NCBI GenBank assembly: GCA_964057225.1
Contig: OZ059895.1
Coordinates: forward strand, 13,206,001-13,270,000
Reading direction: 5' to 3'
DNA length: 64,000 nt
Source of the DNA: Auanema rhodensis
Taxonomy: Eukaryota > Nematoda > Chromadorea > Rhabditida > Rhabditidae
The notes under the pieces are model-generated. The model was not told the DNA's origin. It made no database searches and was given only the letters and a program-made list of their open reading frames with translations. The translations under genes and the position numbers were made by a program. This document shows positions 36,853-46,254 of the stretch, one piece after another; position 1 is the first letter of the stretch; each line of letters begins with the position of its first letter.

Positions 36853-38562
36853 ATGCTGCCCAATACTGGTCCAAAACCTCCGCTGGACCCTGCTGCCACT
36901 TCAAATATTATAAGAAGAAAAAGACAACCGCCCGCAACATATTCTCCCCCCTCTGCAAAACAAGCGAAGTTAAGCATTAAAACAAAGTCAATGGTAATAC
37001 ATACCCCAAGACATCGCGGCATTCAAAAACAATTCACCAATCCCAAATCACATGAAAAAACGAAGAAACAAAAAACAGACATAGTCGAAAGAAACACCTT
37101 AGAAAAGAAAATTATCCCAAACATTAAACCTATTCCTAAAAACATAGCAAGCAAAGGGAACCCTCAAAACCCCCCAACCAACACCATACCAAATACAATC
37201 AACCCAATCAATCCTTTAATAGCCACCCCTAGAAGAAGCAATACACCAACCACACAAAAATCACCTACGCCCGCACTTTCTTCAACCACACCCGCAGTAA
37301 GCTCATCCCCACCTCTACGAAACTCACCTTCATCCATTGATCATTCTACATCCGGGCATTCTCTATCTCCGTCTCTTCCATCGCAAACTAATCAAGCAAA
37401 TACTTTTGTTGCAGAAAACAAGAGAATTAACCCAAGAATGGACCCAATGGACGAAGGCGCACCACTTACGCAAACCTCGGGAAGGGCACCTGTTCCAACA
37501 CCTACAATCATCCCTCAACCAGCAGCGATTCCGTCCGCCATACGCGATATAAAAGCTCCACGCTACGATGGAAAAACACCATTCAACCGCTATCTACTAT
37601 ACCTAGATGAACACTTCAACGCTACAAGAACAACTATGCCCGAACGTCTTCAAAGCATACAATTATTGCTAGAAGATGATCGAGCAAGAGAAGCGTACAG
37701 AAAACTCACAACCGAAGATAAGCGACTTGGATGGGACCATGTCAAGAAGCGACTCTCAGAAATGATCACACCGGAAAAACAGAGAGAACGAGCAATGCAC
37801 CGCCTACATGGCTTGAAACAGTTACCAACGGAATCGGTACAAAGCTTTGCAACAAGATGTTCTAACGAAGCCTACTCGGCTATGGACATGAACAACGAAA
37901 GTGAGCTTAACATGCTCCGATCCACCTTCACCTGGGGACTAAGACCCGAAATAAGCGAACACGTTAGCCGTCTAGACCCACCAAACTTTGAGGAAGCTTA
38001 CGAAATGGCCTTACGAGAAGAACTCTTTATACAAAATAGACCACCATCGTTCGTCAACAATATGGAGAAGTCGTTCAACAACCTCAACATTCGAGACTCA
38101 AAGGACAACAATCAATACCAGAGAAACGAATCTAAGGATTTCAAAGGAACCAAACCGATGTATAATGGCAATGGCAAACCACACAACCGATATCCGGACA
38201 GATACAACAACCAATATCGGCCTCATCAACACCAATACAGGAACCATAACTCACGATTCTCTCAAAATAAGGGATCAAGACAAAACTACTTCGACAGATC
38301 ACGGAACAGAAGCCAAGAAAGACCATACTATCGAAACCGCGACCAAAACTATAGCGGACACAACAACCGGCGACAATCAAATAATCACGAACAATACCCC
38401 TCTCAATACAATCGAAGCCAATACAACAATTATAGAAGTCGCCCGCGCAGCACCTCCAATGGACCGGAACGGTATAGAGAACGCACACAGAGCCCAGGAG
38501 TACGTTTTCAAGTCAACAACGTCACGGAAAACAAAGTACCGAACAACAAAAGAAAATCAACA
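36853..38562 (+). other. Gag region of element A polyprotein
   Basis: Structural part, expected to form the capsid in the cytosol. An N-terminal basic patch (RRKRQPP, from residue 21) looks like a nuclear-import or RNA-binding signal. A short motif GHSLSP at 168-173 is kept in element B inside otherwise variable sequence. The capsid region is helical and Retrotrans_gag-like. The nucleocapsid is rich in R, N, Y, Q and S and presumably binds RNA through arginine instead of a zinc knuckle. Confidence 0.8.
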
Positions 38563-41500
38563 CCATTCCTACCCCTTTTTATCACAATTATCGCACTCAT
38601 TATAAACACATGCAGTGCAGAAACAACGTACCAGTTATGCACAGGAAACAGAGGAGGAATATATGTCGAGCCGCCATCTCCAACAGCTTGCCGATCCACC
38701 GCACCAACTAATAACCATATCCAGAAGACAACAGCAGAATTGTTCATCCAAAACCTACAACCAAAAGAATGGGAAGCATGGAAATGTGCAATTGAAACTT
38801 ACCAACTCTGCATTCACGACGTTTTCTTCATCAGAGAAACTAATGTCTCACTAGCAAAAGTTTCACCAACAACACTGCAAGAATGTTCGTCAGCTATTAA
38901 AGAAAGAATATTCAACGGTACCAACCTTCAAAGAGAAGCACCAGGACTCTATGGAACTCCATTCCCAGAGACAACCATTACTAATGGTATATGGAAACAG
39001 GAATGCGAACAACGTACCAGATTCATAGCTGAACGAGGACACATGACCAGCCTACAAGACAATACAGTACTCTCAGATATATTCATAAACGACAACGGAT
39101 GCACCAGTGACAAAGGACAATGCCTAACCAACAACGCTCTCATCATATGGACCCCACCATCAGAAAAACATAGTTGCTCGTACACTTCATTAGGCTCTCA
39201 CGAAGTTTTTATATCAGAAGACACCATATTGATTCCCGGAATTCAAAGTGCTTTTATTCTAAACAATAAAACACCGGAAAAAGAAGCCTCCTCATGCTTA
39301 CAAAAAGATATATTTACTACAAATAGTGGAACTCTAATCTCCTTCAACTCAACCTCAAGCTTAGGACGATCAAGAAGACACGCAATCACGGAATACCCTA
39401 AAGGATTCTTGACAGTTCATCAATACCCCTCGCTAAGATATTCAGCCAGCAAAACCGGAACTATTCTACTATATACAACCTATATTCAACGGAAAAGACT
39501 TGACATCCATTACAATCTCAATAACATAACAAATATGTTACCTAAGTATATCGCAATCTTCAAATACCTAGGTATAAATTTTGATGTTATCAAAAATCGT
39601 CTTATATGGCACAAATATGAAGACGTCAACATAGCCATTCTACACGCCCTAGGAGAAGCAGAAATAAGAGAAGCAACAAAAATCGCGATCGATAATCTAT
39701 CGTATAAGGAACTTACGCATAAACTTAGCAAACGGATCACAATTAAGGATTTTAAGAAGATACTACCAACCAAAACAGGAGACTACTATGAAATCGCGAA
39801 AGAAATTGCTTACTCACTTGCGGAAATACCTACTACGTTAGCTACAGGAGAAACAACACCATCTTTAGAAGAATACTTATATCAACTCATGCCACCAAGA
39901 AAACCAAGACTCACCAAGACACGAAACGATTTAGAACTGTACGAACAACTAGCACAAGCAAAAATTATCCTGAACGCAATAAATAATCCGAAGAAGCTAC
40001 ATTCAAAAGAAGAATACGAAGCAGAAATGAAGAAATGGATCAAATATGAAAAAGAACTGAACTTACCACCATTACAACTGCCAAACTACACAGTTATCTT
40101 CGATGGCGACGATATATTCTACGGCTTCCGAAAAAGAAATCCTACAAATTATAGCATTACACAAGAGGATAGTGAAAAATTTTATAATCATTATCTACCC
40201 CTTATCAGTACTCCCGGAACACGACCTTTTGCAACCACAATTAGAAGCACTTCGACCCCCCTACAAACTACTACTACAACCACTACCACGACCCCTAAGC
40301 CTACAACCATAAGGAACGTCATCACTTCGACAATCACACCCAAAACACATATATCCACAACAACTAGACCCAAACCAACAATACCCACGTCTTCATCAAC
40401 TACTACTACTACTACCACTACTACTACTACTACTTCTACTACTGCTAGACCCAGATCAACAACAACCACAACACCTACAACAACCACAACTATATTCACC
40501 ACTCATCGACCAACACAATCATTCTCCACCCCCCAATCTACATTCAATATTACTACAAACCCAATCACAATCACCTCAAGCCAGGAATACAATAGGAAAG
40601 AATCACTCACCAAGTCACCGCCTCCAAGAACTACAAAAAGATCTATCACTACCACTCGCAGCACACTTGAAGAAATATCATCACATATTGGTAAGAAAGC
40701 TCACGTAGACTACCTTAAAGCTAAGAACGATATCGTCCAAAAATGGAATGAACATCTTCATCAACAAGAAACGCAATCTCATCTACAATATGCCACTACC
40801 AATCTGGAAGATGATATCATACGTACGTTCACAACAAACAGAAACAACATCTGCCACGTACAAAATAAACAACTACTTACCTGGTGGGCTATTCTTCAAA
40901 TAAATCCTACTATAGGGATGCGTACAATGCTACGACGACAGGATATATCTGCAAGATTCATAAATGATAAACTAATTTATGTAATGCCATGCACACCAAT
41001 TCAAATTACAAAAACATACCGCGATCACAAAGTCAACAGCACGTGTTTCCTGGAAACCCCAGTCGAAACGGAACATCACGGCCAACTGTTCATCCTACCA
41101 GGTACAAGAGACCTCACACCGATGGCACATGCCATACCATGCGGATTCACAATCAAGGATCCCTGGAAAGAAAACGATCAATGGACTAATAATAACCAAT
41201 CAATAAATGTAACATCACCAGCATACATCGACGAGTTAGGATCAATCAACCTAGAACATATCAAGTTTAATGGAAGCAACATTTTCAACAATCTAACAGA
41301 ATCAACGTTTCCTATGGCACTAGCAATATCATATGGATCCAGCTTAGCAACGCTACAGGCTACTTTACCAGGAAGAATAAAACCTGTAATCAAACAAAGA
41401 TTAATTCCTAACATGAACCCTGTTACCCTAACAGCAGGAGCAGCCAGCAGCTTACTACTCAGCTACGAACATACAAAAGAAGCTATAACTTGGAAAATGT

Positions 41501-44500
41501 TTGACTTTCTGTCACCAATATGGGAAAAGATTCAAACCTGGACACTACGCGTACTTGCTATCATTGGATCAATCATCATAACAATTGGCATAATCACACT
41601 CGCCACCTGGATAATAAAAATATACGCATGTAGTTCAAGGATACCCATCAACAATGTCAAATGGGAAGCAGAATACTTACAACCACTATCAACTGAGAAC
41701 ACAAGAACAGAAACATCTCATCCTTCTCCGTCCGCTCCATACGTCGACAACCATCACAACAGCTGTCAACTCACATTGTATGATCCTTCAGCACCAATTC
41801 CTGAACACATTTATGAAGCTTATTTCCCTACAAGCATGAAGAAAGAAAACATAAACTACATAGGAGGATCACAATTACCGTTTGTCCCAATTTCAATCCA
41901 CAATCACATCTTTAAGGCACTATGGGACACGGGAGCATCAGCATCATACATGCGAGAATCCACCTTCAAACAACTGCCCGCTGCAACGATGGTACTAAAA
42001 CAAACAACAGCGATAGTCGCGAATAAATCTAAATTCTCATTTATGGGATACACAAGGATCCTCATAACAATAGGAACAACAGAAACAGAACACAAATTTT
42101 ATGTAGCAGAAGATAACTACTGTCCAGCACCAGTGTTACTTGGAATAGACTTCATGGAAGCATTACATCAACAAGGAATTTACACCTCACTTCGACCGCT
42201 GGATAAAACAATTGTTATCGGCACAACACATGTTCCACTAGCACGAGAAACATCTCCGTGGGAACACCAGACCACGAAAGCATATGTGGTTAGCTTAGAA
42301 AACAAAACGCTAAGACCAGGAGAAACAAGAACGCTCACGCTAGAAGTACACGATCCAGAAAGCTATGAACAGGCGTTTCTAGATTGTAAGAAACCAGGCA
42401 ACAAACTCTCTTTCACGCCTACTATATTTACGCCCACTGGATACGGAGTACAAATTTACGCGACGAACATATGCAAACAGCCACTCGAAATTCAAATGAA
42501 CCAAGAAATAGGGATAGCAGAAGCGATACCAAAGGACAACCAAGAAAAATACGAAGGACAATACATACTTCCGGAAGCTCGATGGGAAGAGCAACTGCCA
42601 TATTTCCCAGACAAGTTCATCAATGAGCTTGACCTTTCAGAAGCCTGCTTCTCACAAATCGAACAACAGCAACTGAAAGAAATAATTTTACTACATAAAC
42701 AAGCGTTTCTCAACGAAGATAGAAATATCGGACTCTTCCTAGGACCAATTGAACACTCCATTCCAATCATGCCAGGAAAAACACCATCATTCAAAATTAC
42801 TTATCGTATACCACTCTCCCAACAAGAAGAAGTAGAGAAACAAATAGAAGAAATGCTACAACAAAGAATCATTGAACCATCAAACTCAATGACAACTAGT
42901 CCAGTAATTTTGGTGAAGAAGAAAGACAAAACTTATAGATTTGTAACGGACTTTCGAGCTCTGAATGCAATCACTCAGAAACAAGTATATGTCATATCAA
43001 ACATACAGGACATCCTAGATTTGGCCGCTGGAGCAAGGATCTTCAGCAACTTTGATTTAGTATCTGGATTTTTCCAAATACCTCTTAAGAAAGAAGATCG
43101 TCATCTTACAGCTTTCACAACAACAAGTGGAACTTACCAATATTGTCGAATGCCGATGGGATTATGTGGATCACCCCATACTTTTCAAAACGCAGTACGA
43201 TACCTGCAATCAATGGTTAAATGCAAGCTATTCGTATATCTAGATGATTTACTGTTAATCTCTGAATCTACGACAGCACATTTAAAAGATATTGAAGAAG
43301 TTTTGGAAGCAGTAACTCAAATAGGATTCAAAATAAAACTGAAGAAATGCGCATTCGCAAGAAAGGAAGTAAAATTTCTAGGATACATAGTTGGACAAGA
43401 AGGAATTAAACCGGACCCACATAAAATTAAGGCAATACAAGATTATCCCCAACCAAAATCAACAACAGGAGTAAGAGCTTTCATGGGAGTAGTAAACTAC
43501 TTCAGAAGGTTCATAAAGAACGCTGCAGGAATAGCAACACCACTCTACAACCTCACTCGGAAAGACACTCCGTTCAAATGGACAGAAGAAGAAGAAATTG
43601 CTTTTAATACTTTGAAGAAAACATTGACTCAAGCACCTGTGTTACAAGCACCAATCCCGAAACGACCATATGTTATTGAAAGTGATGGAAGTATGATAGC
43701 AGTTGGCGCTGTACTACTTCAAGCGAAAGACGATCAAGAACCATTACATCCAATAGCTTTTGCTAGTCGGAAACTCAACAAAGCTGAAAGGAATTATCCA
43801 CCAATAGAAGTAGAAGCATTAGCTCTTACATTCGCCGTCAAACAATTTCGCACCTACATACTAGGAACAGCAACCAAAATTATCACGGACCATGGACCAC
43901 TCACTAGTTTAATGACTAGAAAGGATTTAATAGGTCGTTTAGCAAAATTTCAAATTGTTTTACAAGAATACGATATTGAAATTATCTACAGACCAGGAAA
44001 ATTAAACAGTGTATGTGACGCATTATCACGATATTTTGAAGATGAAATCAACGAAGCAAAACCACCAGCAAAGAAGAAAAACGAAAGAAAAACGACGGAA
44101 GATACTATTCATCAGATAAACACCTTCACGATAGCAGATATTCGATCAGTTCAGAATCAATCAAATTGGATAAAAGAAACTATGGATAAAATAAAGAATA
44201 ATACAGCTGGACGACAACTGACGGACAGATATATTGTGTACAACGATGTACTATACTCAAAACCAAAAAGAAGCCTACAAGTACCACGAACAATTTTACC
44301 ACGAGAAGAGCACATAATTAATCCAATTATGAAGAAATTTCATGAAGATCCGACACTCGGAGCTCATCTAGGAATAAACAAAACAATGGACTCAATATCG
44401 AGACGATTTACATGGACTGGAATGCAAGAAGACATTACAAACTACATCAACAGATGTCTTGCTTGTGCGAAAAGAAAGAACAACCCTCACGAAGCAACGG

Positions 44501-46050
44501 TGGAACCAATGAAAAATTTTCCAACATCAACAAAACCATGGCAAGTACACATGGATATACTCGGACCATTACCTAGGACAGAACAAGAAAACAGATATGT
44601 TCTTTCAATTCAAGATTCTTTTTCAAAATGGATAATCGCAATTCCGCTAATCAGACAAACATCAGAAGAAATTATATCAGCTATCGAAAAATATCTCTTT
44701 TATGTTTTTGGACCACCTGTTACTATCATCACAGACAATGGATCTAATTTTATTTCAAACGATTTCACTACTATGTGCAGTAATTTTGGAACTACACACC
44801 ACACTACTATGCCGTATTACAAAAACGCTAACGGACAAGTAGAAAGATTGCATCGGACGATCGAAGAAGCATTAACAGCCTACGTTAATGACGAACAAAA
44901 CGATTGGGATAAGATACTTCCGAAGATTATTTTTACACTCAACAGATTACCAAACGCCACCACTAAAACATCACCATACGAATGTTTGTTTGGACAAGTA
45001 GCACGTCTACCCATTGACAAAAACTTGGAAACACCGGAAGAACAAAATATCACGGATCAGCTCAAAAACTTAAGAGATATTCAAGAAAAAGTCAAGGAAA
45101 AGATTGCCACCAACGAAGAAAGAATGAAGCAGAAATACGATCAAGCACATAGGACAAAAGAAAGAATATTGGATATAGGAGATCGAGTATTTGTACAAAG
45201 AGCGAACCCAAGCAACAAATTACAAATACGAAGAGATGGACCTTACCGGATAGTGACAATTGAAGGAAACAACATCAGCATAACGGACCAAGATGGAAAT
45301 ATTATAAAAGCTCACAAAAATAACATACGTTATTTTCCACCAGACGATAATCTTATATCAACAAGAAATAATGAAGAAGAGGAAGAAGAAGACCAAGACA
45401 TAGCAAACGAAGAAGAAGAAGAAGAAGAAACAAGTTGGAATAATCTGGATGAATGGGAACAAACCAATAATACGGAAAATAACAACAACTGTTACCCAAC
45501 AGGCAGTCCAGATACTCTCGCGCAACTGTTACCTATCACAGGGAATAACAGAGGAATAAACGAAGAAGAAATTGAACATAATTCAGAAACACCTGACGAC
45601 CTTGCTACAGCAAGAAGAATAACAAATTCTAATATACAATTAGAAAATGAATCAACAACAATCGACAGAATTCAAGAGGACCTCAGACAGCTGACACCTT
45701 TCTCTCAAGAAGAAGGTCCTAATCAAAACGATATAGAAGATAATAACGCAAAAACATACGAAAAGCTACGAGATCAATTCAAGAATGAAAACAGAAAGGA
45801 GCTATTTGAGGACAGAAACAAAAACTCACCAGCAATCAAAAATTGGAACACTACACTTGCCGCAGCACTAGGAATAGGAAATGAAAACTCACGCCCGTAT
45901 CATGTTAAACTACAACCCAAAAGAAAAACACAAGACGAAGAAATCAGAAGTAATGGAGAATTGGAACTACATGGAAAAGCGGATCAAAGCAAAAAGCAGC
46001 AGAATAAATCTCCAACGCAAAACAAAGGAGAACAAGTACGAAACTTTTAA
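36853..46050 (+). CDS. Gag-Env-Pol polyprotein of element A
   Basis: An uninterrupted 3,065-residue frame. Residues 1-210 are basic, Ser/Pro-rich and disordered; about 236-390 is a retrotransposon Gag capsid domain; 416-556 is an Arg/Asn/Tyr-rich nucleocapsid without a CCHC zinc knuckle. The envelope-like module runs from 571 to about 1590. Protease (DTG at 1692-1694), RT (first catalytic Asp 2068, YLDD 2129-2132), RNase H (Asp 2278) and integrase follow. Integrase has the HHCC zinc finger (His 2497, His 2505, Cys 2535, Cys 2538), the DD35E triad (Asp 2568, Asp 2628, Glu 2664) and a GPY motif (2796-2798). An acidic linker and a conserved C-terminal motif (2981-3009) end it. Oddities: TDHGPL in RNase H where TDH(K/R)PL is usual, and one residue fewer than element B just before the first integrase Asp. 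No stop codon or frameshift separates Gag from Pol. The ATG at 36853 follows the acceptor-like site. Confidence 0.93.
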   Translation: MLPNTGPKPPLDPAATSNIIRRKRQPPATYSPPSAKQAKLSIKTKSMVIHTPRHRGIQKQFTNPKSHEKTKKQKTDIVERNTLEKKIIPNIKPIPKNIASKGNPQNPPTNTIPNTINPINPLIATPRRSNTPTTQKSPTPALSSTTPAVSSSPPLRNSPSSIDHSTSGHSLSPSLPSQTNQANTFVAENKRINPRMDPMDEGAPLTQTSGRAPVPTPTIIPQPAAIPSAIRDIKAPRYDGKTPFNRYLLYLDEHFNATRTTMPERLQSIQLLLEDDRAREAYRKLTTEDKRLGWDHVKKRLSEMITPEKQRERAMHRLHGLKQLPTESVQSFATRCSNEAYSAMDMNNESELNMLRSTFTWGLRPEISEHVSRLDPPNFEEAYEMALREELFIQNRPPSFVNNMEKSFNNLNIRDSKDNNQYQRNESKDFKGTKPMYNGNGKPHNRYPDRYNNQYRPHQHQYRNHNSRFSQNKGSRQNYFDRSRNRSQERPYYRNRDQNYSGHNNRRQSNNHEQYPSQYNRSQYNNYRSRPRSTSNGPERYRERTQSPGVRFQVNNVTENKVPNNKRKSTPFLPLFITIIALIINTCSAETTYQLCTGNRGGIYVEPPSPTACRSTAPTNNHIQKTTAELFIQNLQPKEWEAWKCAIETYQLCIHDVFFIRETNVSLAKVSPTTLQECSSAIKERIFNGTNLQREAPGLYGTPFPETTITNGIWKQECEQRTRFIAERGHMTSLQDNTVLSDIFINDNGCTSDKGQCLTNNALIIWTPPSEKHSCSYTSLGSHEVFISEDTILIPGIQSAFILNNKTPEKEASSCLQKDIFTTNSGTLISFNSTSSLGRSRRHAITEYPKGFLTVHQYPSLRYSASKTGTILLYTTYIQRKRLDIHYNLNNITNMLPKYIAIFKYLGINFDVIKNRLIWHKYEDVNIAILHALGEAEIREATKIAIDNLSYKELTHKLSKRITIKDFKKILPTKTGDYYEIAKEIAYSLAEIPTTLATGETTPSLEEYLYQLMPPRKPRLTKTRNDLELYEQLAQAKIILNAINNPKKLHSKEEYEAEMKKWIKYEKELNLPPLQLPNYTVIFDGDDIFYGFRKRNPTNYSITQEDSEKFYNHYLPLISTPGTRPFATTIRSTSTPLQTTTTTTTTTPKPTTIRNVITSTITPKTHISTTTRPKPTIPTSSSTTTTTTTTTTTTSTTARPRSTTTTTPTTTTTIFTTHRPTQSFSTPQSTFNITTNPITITSSQEYNRKESLTKSPPPRTTKRSITTTRSTLEEISSHIGKKAHVDYLKAKNDIVQKWNEHLHQQETQSHLQYATTNLEDDIIRTFTTNRNNICHVQNKQLLTWWAILQINPTIGMRTMLRRQDISARFINDKLIYVMPCTPIQITKTYRDHKVNSTCFLETPVETEHHGQLFILPGTRDLTPMAHAIPCGFTIKDPWKENDQWTNNNQSINVTSPAYIDELGSINLEHIKFNGSNIFNNLTESTFPMALAISYGSSLATLQATLPGRIKPVIKQRLIPNMNPVTLTAGAASSLLLSYEHTKEAITWKMFDFLSPIWEKIQTWTLRVLAIIGSIIITIGIITLATWIIKIYACSSRIPINNVKWEAEYLQPLSTENTRTETSHPSPSAPYVDNHHNSCQLTLYDPSAPIPEHIYEAYFPTSMKKENINYIGGSQLPFVPISIHNHIFKALWDTGASASYMRESTFKQLPAATMVLKQTTAIVANKSKFSFMGYTRILITIGTTETEHKFYVAEDNYCPAPVLLGIDFMEALHQQGIYTSLRPLDKTIVIGTTHVPLARETSPWEHQTTKAYVVSLENKTLRPGETRTLTLEVHDPESYEQAFLDCKKPGNKLSFTPTIFTPTGYGVQIYATNICKQPLEIQMNQEIGIAEAIPKDNQEKYEGQYILPEARWEEQLPYFPDKFINELDLSEACFSQIEQQQLKEIILLHKQAFLNEDRNIGLFLGPIEHSIPIMPGKTPSFKITYRIPLSQQEEVEKQIEEMLQQRIIEPSNSMTTSPVILVKKKDKTYRFVTDFRALNAITQKQVYVISNIQDILDLAAGARIFSNFDLVSGFFQIPLKKEDRHLTAFTTTSGTYQYCRMPMGLCGSPHTFQNAVRYLQSMVKCKLFVYLDDLLLISESTTAHLKDIEEVLEAVTQIGFKIKLKKCAFARKEVKFLGYIVGQEGIKPDPHKIKAIQDYPQPKSTTGVRAFMGVVNYFRRFIKNAAGIATPLYNLTRKDTPFKWTEEEEIAFNTLKKTLTQAPVLQAPIPKRPYVIESDGSMIAVGAVLLQAKDDQEPLHPIAFASRKLNKAERNYPPIEVEALALTFAVKQFRTYILGTATKIITDHGPLTSLMTRKDLIGRLAKFQIVLQEYDIEIIYRPGKLNSVCDALSRYFEDEINEAKPPAKKKNERKTTEDTIHQINTFTIADIRSVQNQSNWIKETMDKIKNNTAGRQLTDRYIVYNDVLYSKPKRSLQVPRTILPREEHIINPIMKKFHEDPTLGAHLGINKTMDSISRRFTWTGMQEDITNYINRCLACAKRKNNPHEATVEPMKNFPTSTKPWQVHMDILGPLPRTEQENRYVLSIQDSFSKWIIAIPLIRQTSEEIISAIEKYLFYVFGPPVTIITDNGSNFISNDFTTMCSNFGTTHHTTMPYYKNANGQVERLHRTIEEALTAYVNDEQNDWDKILPKIIFTLNRLPNATTKTSPYECLFGQVARLPIDKNLETPEEQNITDQLKNLRDIQEKVKEKIATNEERMKQKYDQAHRTKERILDIGDRVFVQRANPSNKLQIRRDGPYRIVTIEGNNISITDQDGNIIKAHKNNIRYFPPDDNLISTRNNEEEEEEDQDIANEEEEEEETSWNNLDEWEQTNNTENNNNCYPTGSPDTLAQLLPITGNNRGINEEEIEHNSETPDDLATARRITNSNIQLENESTTIDRIQEDLRQLTPFSQEEGPNQNDIEDNNAKTYEKLRDQFKNENRKELFEDRNKNSPAIKNWNTTLAAALGIGNENSRPYHVKLQPKRKTQDEEIRSNGELELHGKADQSKKQQNKSPTQNKGEQVRNF
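38563..41629 (+). other. Envelope-like glycoprotein module, element A (gB-like, class III fusogen candidate)
   Basis: Seen: a hydrophobic signal peptide (572-586) with likely cleavage after CSA at 589; a Cys-rich ectodomain with many N-x-S/T sites; a furin-type site RSRR at 839-842; a Thr-rich mucin-like stretch (about 1131-1220); a helical segment leading to QNKQLLTWWAILQINPT after Cys 1334; further cysteines at 1380, 1398 and 1430; and a membrane anchor at about 1567-1588. Known: herpesvirus gB is a class III membrane fusogen, and gB-like envelopes have been reported in a nematode BEL/Pao element (Tas of Ascaris). Inferred: the Cys, QN and W pattern in the core, and the first Cys-containing segment after the signal peptide, resemble gB. 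This is pattern recognition without alignment. Topology fits: Gag and Pol would stay cytosolic and the ectodomain luminal. Confidence 0.62.
41860..46050 (+). other. Pol region of element A polyprotein
   Basis: Retropepsin (ALWDTGAS, then LLGIDF about 60 residues on), reverse transcriptase, RNase H, integrase with HHCC and DD35E, and a GPY-type C-terminal domain. The RT and integrase cores are nearly the same as in element B, far closer than Gag or the envelope module. The start is approximate, taken just before the conserved NYIGGS(Q/R)LPFVP stretch. Confidence 0.92.
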
Positions 46051-46198
46051 TTAACTAACAAAAATCGTAGAATTGTAAAAATAATTTTTCTTTCTTTCGT
46101 ATAGTACATTAAACATAAGACATAGATCAAAAACCACCGAAATTCTAATTTCTATCTTTTAATTTTAACAAATTGTAACAATCACTGAAAAAACAAAC

Positions 46199-46206
46199 TA
46201 TATAAA
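46199..46206 (+). promoter_or_regulatory. Candidate internal TATA box before accessory ORF, element A
   Basis: TATATAAA, 48 bp before the accessory ATG, in the AT-rich gap after the pol stop. Element B has TATATAAG at the matching place. Confidence 0.5.
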
Positions 46207-46254
46207 GAGAAAATTTTGATAGAGAAAAATTCAATAACACTTTTCTTACTCAAA

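Noticed and set aside
40380..40450. Thr-codon microsatellite as a sign of decay in element A
   Set aside because: It keeps the frame, and element B has a like Thr-rich stretch at the same place, so it is a mucin-like part of the protein.
44521..44560. One-residue shortening before the first integrase Asp in element A as an inactivating lesion
   Set aside because: The frame and all catalytic residues are kept; the effect cannot be judged from sequence.
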